Below, in pieces: positions 25,773 through 33,711 of a DNA stretch of 64,000 nt. Origin of the DNA: Fontibacter flavus (GTDB lineage: Bacteria; Bacteroidota; Bacteroidia; Cytophagales; Cyclobacteriaceae); assembly GCF_042432905.1 (NCBI RefSeq), contig NZ_JBHLWI010000002.1:1-64000 (forward strand), read 5' to 3'. The position numbers and the translations under genes were made by a program. The notes under the pieces are model-generated. The model ran no database searches, had not been told where the DNA came from, and worked only from the letters and a program-made list of their open reading frames with translations. How positions within the stretch are numbered: the first letter of the stretch is position 1; the number at the start of each line of letters is the position of its first letter.

Positions 25773-27269
25773 TCATTTGCTTCCCATAAACTCCCGGATA
25801 TCCTTCACTAATTTTTCAAAATCAGGCTTATGGTTGTACATCATATGTCCACCTTCGTAATAGGTCATTTTCACCCTATCCATAGGAATATCATGTCTTG
25901 CAAAGGTATATTCCGCATCCAAAAAAGGCGTAATCAGGTCGTAGTATCCATTGGCCACCATCACTTTCAAATCCTTGTTTCTGCGCATAGATTCTCCAAG
26001 ACTTCTGGCCACATTCACATAAGAAGGCTCCCAATAAGCTCCCTGAGGAACAGGCCTCCAATTCCATTTTCCTCCAATATTCCTATTGGAAGTCAAATAG
26101 GGTCTATCCACTTTCACTTTCAAAATTTGTGCAAAATAGTCATTCAATGCAGCCGTATAAGCTGCATCTATGCTATAACTGGAAGGATCTCCCAAAGTAG
26201 GTCTATCTGCAGTCTGATCTCCTTCTTCTCCCAGATATCTTCCGTCCAAAGTACCAATGGTTTTACCCTCAGCCCTTAACAGTTCTTTTTTGAAACGGGA
26301 AGTAAGAATCCTATTCTCCGACCTGAGTACATATTCCGGATTCAGGCCTAGAAAATAAGATATTTTTGAGGCAACTGCGCTCTTTTCGGATGTGGATAAC
26401 TGATTACCCATATACAGGGAAGTCAGATACTCACCATAGGCAAATTCCCTTGCCTCTTGAACAAAATCCTGCAATCTTTTGCCTTGACCAGCTTTTCCAT
26501 GGTACCAAGCTGTTGCTGCCATGGTAGGGAAATAAGTAAAGTAAGAGGCAATATTGTCATGTGCTGAAGTGCTACCATGATAATCCAATGCCTGAGAAAT
26601 CAATATCAATCCATTCAATGCCATTGTCTGACCTCCACCTTCTAACGCGGCGGTAACGGCCGCAGCCCTGGTTGTTCCAAAGCTTTCTCCTGCGATATAT
26701 TTGGGTGACTGCCAACGCTGATGCTGAGTTATCCACAACCTCATAAACTGCGCAATAGAACGTGCATCTTCCATCAAACCCCAAAAGTCCTCCGTTTTCC
26801 CTTTGCCTATCACTGTGGAAAACCCAGTTCCAATAGGATCTACGAATACCAAATCAGTAATATCCAACAGGGCCAGGTCATTGTGGATAACCTCAAAAGG
26901 TGCTGCCCCATCATCTTCTTTAGCATCTGAGTCCACATTGACTACTTTAGGACCAAAAACCCCCATATGCAACCAAACGGAAGCCGAACCTGGCCCTCCG
27001 TTAAAAATGAATGTTACCGGCCTTTTTCCCGGATTGGGATCTTCTTTGAGGTATGCGGTAGACCACAAGGCAGCAATGGGTTCTCCACTTTCATTTTTCA
27101 AATGTGTCTCTCCCGAGATAGCCTTGTATCTCATTTTTACACCATGAAATGTACCTTCATGGCTTGTTTCAAATACAATTGGATCTCCAACCGGTTTGGC
27201 TTCTTCCTGCGCATGTATTGTGGATAAGTTAATCAGTAATGCAAGGAAAAAAAGAAATGTAGTCTTCAT
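25773..27269 (-). CDS. Serine carboxypeptidase-like protein (peptidase S10), secreted
   Basis: 498 residues with signal peptide (about 1-20). Oxyanion and substrate region FIFNGGPGSASVW, nucleophile Ser in GESFGTTRA near residue 192, Asp in NGYYDLITPF near 443 and His in EGGHMMY near 474 complete the S10 triad on an alpha/beta-hydrolase fold. It removes C-terminal residues from peptides, in the periplasm or outside. It lies 66 bases after the AKR-RidA gene on the same strand, with a palindrome between that could serve as an operator. Confidence 0.88.
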   Translation of the reverse strand: MKTTFLFFLALLINLSTIHAQEEAKPVGDPIVFETSHEGTFHGVKMRYKAISGETHLKNESGEPIAALWSTAYLKEDPNPGKRPVTFIFNGGPGSASVWLHMGVFGPKVVNVDSDAKEDDGAAPFEVIHNDLALLDITDLVFVDPIGTGFSTVIGKGKTEDFWGLMEDARSIAQFMRLWITQHQRWQSPKYIAGESFGTTRAAAVTAALEGGGQTMALNGLILISQALDYHGSTSAHDNIASYFTYFPTMAATAWYHGKAGQGKRLQDFVQEAREFAYGEYLTSLYMGNQLSTSEKSAVASKISYFLGLNPEYVLRSENRILTSRFKKELLRAEGKTIGTLDGRYLGEEGDQTADRPTLGDPSSYSIDAAYTAALNDYFAQILKVKVDRPYLTSNRNIGGKWNWRPVPQGAYWEPSYVNVARSLGESMRRNKDLKVMVANGYYDLITPFLDAEYTFARHDIPMDRVKMTYYEGGHMMYNHKPDFEKLVKDIREFMGSK

Positions 27270-27283
27270 AAGCTAGGGGTTTT

Positions 27284-27297
27284 ACTGGTAAACCAGT
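27284..27297. promoter_or_regulatory. GntR-like palindrome upstream of the S10 peptidase
   Basis: TACTGGTAAACCAGTA (27283-27298) has 7-base inverted arms. Its core TGGT-AA-ACCA resembles operators of FadR-type GntR repressors. It starts 14 bases upstream of the peptidase ATG (minus strand). No GntR gene is in the window. Confidence 0.45.
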
Positions 27298-27334
27298 ATG
27301 TGGATAAGTAAATATTTTTTGATGAATAAACCTT

Positions 27335-28786
27335 TCAAATTTCAGCTTCGGCTTCTATTTCGACCAAGTATCCCTCTCCGACCAATTTGGCTTCCACCAA
27401 AGTATTGGCGGGCTGAATATCCGCAAAACGCTGTCCATGGGCTCGGGCAACAGGCTCCCAGTTATCCACATCATTTACAAAAATCCTAGTCCGCACCACA
27501 TCTTCAAGTTTTCCACCAAGGGAAACGATCGCTCCCTCAATTTTGTCGAGTACAAAATGTGCCTGTGCAGCAGGGTCATTCCCACCAATCATTTTATCTC
27601 CATGGGTAGCTGTTGTGCCGGAAACAGAAATCCGGTTACCCTTCCTGACTGCCCTACAATAGCCGGCCATGCCTTCCCAAGGTGTCCCGCTGAAAACTTT
27701 CTGACTGCCATGAGGCCCACTTACCACATCAAAAGGTTTGGGCATCGCCTCTAAATGATGGCTCAAATCCCCAGATGCGGTCAAAAAGGGAGGTTTCCTG
27801 TATTCATCCCCACAATCTCCCGGAATCGGATCCAGAACCGATTGCGCATGTTGGATGACCAACTTATCCACATCTGTCAGTTCAAATGAAAACAAGGATT
27901 TGGTCTCTTCAATATGGGCACTTTGACCCAGTCGGGCACCAATAATTACCCCCGCTACATATTCCTGTTCCAGAATGTATTTGGTAGCAATATTGGCAAT
28001 GGATACCTCATGCTTTTTGGCGACTTTATCCACACTATTCAATAGTTGCTGAAAATTATCCCATCCCCCTGCTGCATCAATAAAGCGCTTGTATTTCATC
28101 TGCGACCAGGTGGCGCCATTTTCTATTGAGGGTTCCGGTTTTCCCAACCATTTCTCCGATAGGAAGCCTCCGGCCAAAGTACCGAAAGCCAACACTTTTA
28201 CCCCATATTCTCTACAGACTTTTGCCATTTCTCCTGAGGCCCTTTGGTCTATCAAAGAATGACAAACCTGATTCGAGACGATCGGAATACCTGTAGCGCA
28301 GGCCATTCTGAGATGTGCTGCATCAAAATTAGTTACACCCAAATGCCTAATAAGGCCTTCTTGTTGTAATTCATGCAACCAGAATAATTGGTCCAACCAT
28401 ACGGGATCTAGGTAATTCCAAGCATGAAATTGCAGAAGGTCAATTTTTTTGGAGTTTAACCTGTATAATGCCCGCTCTACTGCTTTTCTTGTTTCGGCCT
28501 TAGAGCTTTTGCCTGGTTTGGGTACCCATTTGGTCAACAGTTGAGCCTGGGATCCCAAAGCATGCTTGGTCTTAAAAGTACCTGCAATAATTTCTGCCGA
28601 ACCATAATGGTCCGCCATATCGAATGTAGTCAGGCCAGCCTCCACATACGGCGCCATGGCCAATGAGGTGGTTTCAGGGTCCAAAGTATTTCCCCCACGT
28701 TCCATATCTGCTATCTGCCAAAGCCCTGTCAAAACGCTTGAAATCTTCAAGTCAGGAGCCAATTCTGTATACATGCTTTTTTTCAT
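27335..28786 (-). CDS. Aldo/keto reductase fused to a RidA domain
   Basis: 483 residues. Residues 1 to about 325 form an aldo/keto reductase TIM barrel: FDMADHYGSAE with the catalytic Asp and Tyr, LLTKW with the catalytic Lys region, LQFHAWN at the usual His site, and LGVTNFD. Residues about 355-483 form a RidA/YjgF domain (NRISVSGTTATHG, AQAHFVLDKIEGAI, VVRTRIFVND, NTLVEAKLV); the typical Arg of RidA occurs in TRIFV. RidA proteins deaminate reactive enamines/imines; the fusion suggests coupled reduction and hydrolysis of one metabolite. It starts 3 bases after the APC permease stop, so the two are certainly coupled. Substrate unknown. Confidence 0.85.
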   Translation of the reverse strand: MKKSMYTELAPDLKISSVLTGLWQIADMERGGNTLDPETTSLAMAPYVEAGLTTFDMADHYGSAEIIAGTFKTKHALGSQAQLLTKWVPKPGKSSKAETRKAVERALYRLNSKKIDLLQFHAWNYLDPVWLDQLFWLHELQQEGLIRHLGVTNFDAAHLRMACATGIPIVSNQVCHSLIDQRASGEMAKVCREYGVKVLAFGTLAGGFLSEKWLGKPEPSIENGATWSQMKYKRFIDAAGGWDNFQQLLNSVDKVAKKHEVSIANIATKYILEQEYVAGVIIGARLGQSAHIEETKSLFSFELTDVDKLVIQHAQSVLDPIPGDCGDEYRKPPFLTASGDLSHHLEAMPKPFDVVSGPHGSQKVFSGTPWEGMAGYCRAVRKGNRISVSGTTATHGDKMIGGNDPAAQAHFVLDKIEGAIVSLGGKLEDVVRTRIFVNDVDNWEPVARAHGQRFADIQPANTLVEAKLVGEGYLVEIEAEAEI

Positions 28787-28789
28787 CTT

Positions 28790-30262
28790 TTATGGGAGTT
28801 CTTTGAACAGCTTGCCAACATCCAAGCCTTTTCTTTTCATGAGTCTAAATTTATAACAGAAAATCCAAGAGCCAATACCCATGACGATCAACCAAATGGG
28901 AGTGGAGTGAAAATACCAAGCTCCCGCTTCTGCATTTAGGTCCTTCCAAGTGTGGATCAATAAAAAGAAAGTCAGCACAATTGTCCCAGTCCACCCAAGA
29001 ATCTTTCTCCACATTATATCTTTGGCTATTTTGATTTCTTTCGACAGATCAGGGTTTCTTTTGCCAATACTCAACAAAGTGATGCACATCAAGAGAAAAT
29101 TGACCATCATGGAGGTGACCATAATATCAATACCCAAAAAGAAATCTCCTGCAAAATGACTTCCCAAAATCCCTACACTAGCCATACAGCCACTCAAAAT
29201 GATGGCCATGTAAGGGGTATGATATGTTTTATGAACTTTGGTAATCTTTTTTGGAAAAATACCATCTTCAGCCCAAGCAAACATCAATCTTGAAACTGAT
29301 AATAGCATCGCAGGCAAATCATTGATAAGTGCTATAGCTGCCCCCAACACAATCATTGCAGTCAGGTAATCAGGTAACAAATAGCCCAACAAACCTGGCG
29401 CCGTAATATCCCGCTTCATGGCTTCTTCCGCTACAAAAGACCATGGCACAACATGATAGACAGCAGAGGTAAACAGAATGTAGTAAGCCCCAACAATCAG
29501 GATGGTTAAGCCAATAGCCAAGGGTAGTCGCTTTGTGGGGTTCTTTGCCTCACCACCAGCTTGGGCAATGCTATCAAACCCGATGAAACTCGCAAACAAG
29601 AGCGCTCCAGCAGACAAAAATGTGGATAAGTGGAATTCAGTGCTTGGATTCAATGAAACATCCCTTCCTTCTTTTGCCATCAAAGCGGAAGCAAATTCCT
29701 CTTGAGAAAAACTGAATCCGGCAACAATCACTACTCCTCCCATGACAAACATCAGAATCATCAAGGGAATCACAGTTTTCTCGTAAGATTTAGCACCAAG
29801 AATATTGACCCATACAAATAGCCATACTAAAAACAAGGCAAGGGCTACCCTCACCAGACCGGTATCCAAACTTTGAGCCAAACCATCATAGGAAAGGGCT
29901 GCTGCCACATCCCGCAAAAAAGGAACAGTTACATAAGCCACCACACCGATGACAATGGACAGACCAAACCATTGTGAAAAACTCGCCACAAATCCCAAAT
30001 ATGGATTCAGCCCTCTACTGGCATAAATATAACTTCCACCTGCCCTCGGCATGGCGGTAGCCAGGGAAGCGTAGGCAAAAGCAGCCAATAGTGCCGGTAT
30101 GGCAGCAAAGACAAAAGCAGGAAGGACATATGGCCCGATACCGGGAACATGACGCTGAATCATAAAAGGCACCACATTGATAGAGGCACCCAACATGGAA
30201 CAGATTCCCGTTGCTACCAAACCAGTTAATCCAAGTTGTCTTTGGAGCGTTTTGTCACTCAT
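28790..30262 (-). CDS. APC-family amino acid permease
   Basis: 490 residues with 12 or more membrane segments. Starts with LTGLVATGICSMLGASINVVPF, the unwound first helix of APC transporters that binds the amino-acid backbone, and PRAGGSYIYASRGL in helix 3. The middle has SFIGFDSIAQAGGEAKNP, also standard. Probably imports an amino acid or amine consumed by the AKR-RidA enzyme encoded next. First gene of the putative three-gene operon; a TAGTTTTG-like -7 element lies on the minus strand at about 30309-30316, without a clear -33 partner. Confidence 0.88.
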   Translation of the reverse strand: MSDKTLQRQLGLTGLVATGICSMLGASINVVPFMIQRHVPGIGPYVLPAFVFAAIPALLAAFAYASLATAMPRAGGSYIYASRGLNPYLGFVASFSQWFGLSIVIGVVAYVTVPFLRDVAAALSYDGLAQSLDTGLVRVALALFLVWLFVWVNILGAKSYEKTVIPLMILMFVMGGVVIVAGFSFSQEEFASALMAKEGRDVSLNPSTEFHLSTFLSAGALLFASFIGFDSIAQAGGEAKNPTKRLPLAIGLTILIVGAYYILFTSAVYHVVPWSFVAEEAMKRDITAPGLLGYLLPDYLTAMIVLGAAIALINDLPAMLLSVSRLMFAWAEDGIFPKKITKVHKTYHTPYMAIILSGCMASVGILGSHFAGDFFLGIDIMVTSMMVNFLLMCITLLSIGKRNPDLSKEIKIAKDIMWRKILGWTGTIVLTFFLLIHTWKDLNAEAGAWYFHSTPIWLIVMGIGSWIFCYKFRLMKRKGLDVGKLFKELP

Positions 30263-30338
30263 TTACTTACTTTCTTAGCAAGCAAAATCTTAAAAGTTTG
30301 AGTCAAATCAAAACTATCCTCCCATGTATTTTATGGTA

Positions 30339-31013
30339 TTAGAAGATAAAGTTGAATCCAATACCGATAGATTGGCCAAAAGCAAAGCCGATTCCCCGAT
30401 CTATTTGTTTTACGGGTATTGGGCGCGAATCAGTTTCAAGGAAATTGACTTCTTGACTACTCAAGGTTAAAAAGGGGGCATTTATTTCCAAAGATAAATT
30501 AGGAAGCATCCAGTAATGTAGTCCTACAGACAACCTACCTACATAATTTCTTACCGTTTGGTTGGTTTGTACATTGGTGCTGTTGTTATCAAATCGTTGT
30601 TCCCACCAGGAATATCCTATCCTTCCTTCTGCAAAAACCTGCAAGTTTTCATCCATATTGAAAAACCTTCGGGTAAATAAACCAACCCCATGTGTATCTA
30701 TCCATTCCTGTAATTTTGTGGGAATTGCGCCGGTAGCCAATTGATCTCTTGAGGTTTTTAATTTACCCAAATTGACATCAGCCCCAATCAGCCAATGATT
30801 GCTTACCATATACCCCACTCTTGGAGAAAAATCAATCGCTCGAGTAAACTGGGAGCTTTCAAAATTTGAACCTGAAGTGGAAATAAAATCAGACTTGTAA
30901 GTGTTAAGGTCAATATTCACTTGACCACTAACAAACCAAAGTCCTTTCTCAACTTGTGCAAAGGAAGAGCCCATTAACCCTAGAAAAACGATCGTGAATA
31001 TGAAATACCTCAT
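30339..31013 (-). CDS. Outer-membrane beta-barrel protein (second of tandem pair)
   Basis: 224 residues with signal peptide (cleaved after SFAQ). Alternating strands (WFVSGQVNIDLN, DFSPRVGYMVSNHWLIGADVN, LQVFAEGRIGYSWW) and a terminal Phe (GIGFNFIF) are typical of small outer-membrane barrels of the OMP_b-brl type. It overlaps the preceding paralogue by 4 bases (ATGA). Function unknown. Confidence 0.75.
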   Translation of the reverse strand: MRYFIFTIVFLGLMGSSFAQVEKGLWFVSGQVNIDLNTYKSDFISTSGSNFESSQFTRAIDFSPRVGYMVSNHWLIGADVNLGKLKTSRDQLATGAIPTKLQEWIDTHGVGLFTRRFFNMDENLQVFAEGRIGYSWWEQRFDNNSTNVQTNQTVRNYVGRLSVGLHYWMLPNLSLEINAPFLTLSSQEVNFLETDSRPIPVKQIDRGIGFAFGQSIGIGFNFIF

Positions 31014-31675
31014 CTTGGTCTGCTGATGAAAAAGTTAAAGCCTAAAGATAAAAAATTGCCATTGAGTCCTGTCGAAAAGGAATGCTCCTGTTCATTTTGG
31101 TCCCCAGTTGTTTGGGGAGTTTTTGTCCGTTGAAAACTATAAGAAAAAGGATTAATATTCCCTTCTATAGCAATCCATCTTCTGGGAAAATAGCTTATTC
31201 CAGCTTGTGTGTGCATGATGAGTCCTCTATTTTTCCGTAAGATTGCATCATTTTGTAGCTGAATAGTTTCGGATTCACCGAATGTGTAAGCTAAACCTCC
31301 TTGCAAATGAAAAAATACTTGTTCATTGATCGGTAAATACCGTCTCATAAATACTCCACCACGGCCTGACCACTGATTTTGACTATTCAGATTTTCTCCG
31401 GTTTGGTCATTTGTTATATTATAATTTAAATGATGATAGCCTAAATTTCCACCGATTACCCAATTTTGTTTGAAAAAATATCCAACCGTGGGCAACAAAC
31501 TATAAGCGTTAGTTGAAAATCTTGTATCCGGAATATTGCCTGTACCAATTCTTAAGCTATTATCAGAGTTGAAGCTTATTTGGCCTCCAATCAGCCAAAC
31601 TCTTTGCTCTGTTTGGGCAACTAAAGTTCCCGAAAGGACTAAAATCAGAAATGCAGTTGTTATAATTTTGTTCAT
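31010..31675 (-). CDS. Outer-membrane beta-barrel protein (first of tandem pair)
   Basis: 221 residues with signal peptide (cleaved after LVAQ). Shares layout with the next gene: VWLIGGQISFNSDN, LLPTVGYFFKQNWVIGGNLGYH, FMRRYLPINEQVFFHLQGG. The shared pattern, including the RRYLP/RRFFN step, indicates a tandem duplication. Ends FNFFISRPR, slightly past the usual terminal aromatic residue. Function unknown. Confidence 0.75.
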   Translation of the reverse strand: MNKIITTAFLILVLSGTLVAQTEQRVWLIGGQISFNSDNSLRIGTGNIPDTRFSTNAYSLLPTVGYFFKQNWVIGGNLGYHHLNYNITNDQTGENLNSQNQWSGRGGVFMRRYLPINEQVFFHLQGGLAYTFGESETIQLQNDAILRKNRGLIMHTQAGISYFPRRWIAIEGNINPFSYSFQRTKTPQTTGDQNEQEHSFSTGLNGNFLSLGFNFFISRPR

Positions 31676-31752
31676 GGTTTAAAAATAAGAATTAAGGAGA
31701 CCAGAAAACTAACTTTTTCGAAAATAATGGGCGAAATCTAAAAAAAGAAGGG

Positions 31753-31789
31753 AAAATTCCGGAAGGGTAAATTGTCTTCCGGAATTTTT
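31753..31789. terminator. Terminator after dabB
   Basis: AAAATTCCGGAAG pairs exactly with CTTCCGGAATTTT over 13 bases, 10-base loop, with A/T runs on both sides; bidirectional in principle. Confidence 0.8.
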
Positions 31790-31830
31790 AAGGTAAAATC
31801 AAATACTGATTTTACATAGCTACATACTGA

Positions 31831-33708
31831 TTAAGAAGATTTTAAAGCTGTAGTATGGTAATTTTTGACATGCGGGCCTAAGAAAAGTCTCGCATAAATT
31901 CTGATAAGAGCAATACCCCCAAAGATGAAACTGATGGCATCAAATGCCGCTAACACATATTGATCTTCATGGATATGACTAAAAATCAGGTCCACCCCAA
32001 CAAAGGTTGGGCTGATCGGAAATCCCATGACGCCCAAAGCAGCTAATAGAAATATCATGGCAAGCTTTGGATATTCATACACATGGCCATAGTATTGATT
32101 GAGGTCGAAATAGTTTGGTTCTTTCTTTCTTAGGCTATCCAAAGCCAAATAACCGATCACACCCGCTACCACCACCCCACTGAGATAAATCAGTGTTTGG
32201 CTGTAATCGAAGCTTTCATTGAAAGAAACAGCCAAAGCAATCCAGAAATGGTTGGCCATCACCAACATCAAAGCCAATCTTGGATAAATTCTTTCTGAGA
32301 AGGCCTTAAAGACCATCATCAATCCCAATAAACCAAAGAAAACTGGTATGAAGCCCCGAATGATGGTTGGTATCCATTCCTGATTGAAGTACAGTAGTAG
32401 TCCCAAACCATAGAGTGGAAGAAAATACAACAAGAGATTTTTGGGTGTCAGGAAATCCAGTTTCCGACCCAATCTTTTGATCGGATTGAAGACCAGCCTG
32501 TTGAGCATTTTGTCCAAATTCCATTCCTTTAGAGAAAGGATATACAGACTATATTCCAACCTTTTGGGAAAGGTATCTTCGAGGGTAACCTCACGCGGTT
32601 TGAAATGGTAAAACTGATCACGAATCATATAGGCTACCACGGAAGGGGATACCAATAACTGGTAAGTTCTGAGAAATGCATTACCTGCGAAATGGATCAA
32701 AGCCAAGGTCTGTAAGCCTAAGGCCACTTCAATGAACATGATGCCAATCTGTGCAATGGAAGCATAAGCAATCTGGGTTTTGATTGTAGATTGAACCCTC
32801 GCAATAGGATAGGCAACGATTACTGTCACAAAGCCCAAAAGCCCGATCAATATCCTGGCAGTCAATTGGTGCTCCCAAAAAGGAAAAGTCCTTAACAGCA
32901 AGAAAACCCCAAAATGTACTGAAAGGGAACCATAGAATATTGCTGAGGAAGGCGTAGGCCCTTCCATTGCTCTTGGTAACCAAGATGAGAAAGGAAACTG
33001 TGCGGATTTGGCCGCTGCTGCTATCCATAAAGATATGGCGATAAACAGCCCAAGCCCCCCATGGGAAGCCAAATGTTCCGAAACCAGTTCTTCATCCAAT
33101 AACTTGATAAAAGTGATGTTTTCATGCCAAAGATGATGGCTTGCCCACATCGCCAGGATAATCCCTATATCCCCAATCCGGTAAATGGAAAAAACCTTTA
33201 CCGCATTTCTAACCGGCAAATAACGGTCTCGGTAAAAGGCAATCAAAAGGAAGGAAGAAATTCCCAACATTTCCCAGCCCAAAAACAGGGTTTCGAAATT
33301 ACCGGCCAACACCGTTAGGTTATAGGCCAGAAAGAAGAAAAGCAGTGTGTTGAAAAACCGCTTATAACCTTCCTCCAAATGCATATAAAATCTGCTGTAT
33401 CGGGTGATCAAGAAGGTTACAAATGCTCCTACCCAAAGGTAAACAGCCGTGATAGTATCAAAATAGAAATCCAACAGAAACTGGTAGTTACCATTGTTGT
33501 AGAGTTCCAGTTCACGGATATTGACCGGATTCATGCCTCCAATTATCCAATAGATGATATATCCTGTGATTCCCAGTAGTTGCAAACTTACCGTGACAAA
33601 TGCTAGTCTCGAGAAACTGTTTTCCTGATTATCAGGCAGCACCAGGGAAATTAGGAATGCCAATAGTGGCAACAAGACAAATAAACTGATCATGACTTGA
33701 TGTTCCAT
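31831..33708 (-). CDS. dabB: DabB, membrane subunit of inorganic carbon transporter (NuoL-like)
   Basis: 625 residues, about 14 or more membrane segments, of the proton-conducting NADH dehydrogenase subunit 5 family (LFLGWEMLGISSFLLI; AAAAKSAQFPFSSWLPRAMEGPTPSSA, the NuoL signature with conserved Lys). No other complex I gene is near; instead the gene starts 3 bases after the dabA stop. In DAB systems the membrane subunit is thought to use the proton gradient to drive DabA. The C-terminal 200 residues add further helices. Confidence 0.88.
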   Translation of the reverse strand: MEHQVMISLFVLLPLLAFLISLVLPDNQENSFSRLAFVTVSLQLLGITGYIIYWIIGGMNPVNIRELELYNNGNYQFLLDFYFDTITAVYLWVGAFVTFLITRYSRFYMHLEEGYKRFFNTLLFFFLAYNLTVLAGNFETLFLGWEMLGISSFLLIAFYRDRYLPVRNAVKVFSIYRIGDIGIILAMWASHHLWHENITFIKLLDEELVSEHLASHGGLGLFIAISLWIAAAAKSAQFPFSSWLPRAMEGPTPSSAIFYGSLSVHFGVFLLLRTFPFWEHQLTARILIGLLGFVTVIVAYPIARVQSTIKTQIAYASIAQIGIMFIEVALGLQTLALIHFAGNAFLRTYQLLVSPSVVAYMIRDQFYHFKPREVTLEDTFPKRLEYSLYILSLKEWNLDKMLNRLVFNPIKRLGRKLDFLTPKNLLLYFLPLYGLGLLLYFNQEWIPTIIRGFIPVFFGLLGLMMVFKAFSERIYPRLALMLVMANHFWIALAVSFNESFDYSQTLIYLSGVVVAGVIGYLALDSLRKKEPNYFDLNQYYGHVYEYPKLAMIFLLAALGVMGFPISPTFVGVDLIFSHIHEDQYVLAAFDAISFIFGGIALIRIYARLFLGPHVKNYHTTALKSS

Positions 33709-33711
33709 GAC

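Noticed and set aside
31831..33708. Part of respiratory complex I (nuoL)
   Set aside because: No other nuo genes are adjacent and it is coupled to dabA with 3 bases between, the arrangement of DAB carbon transporters.
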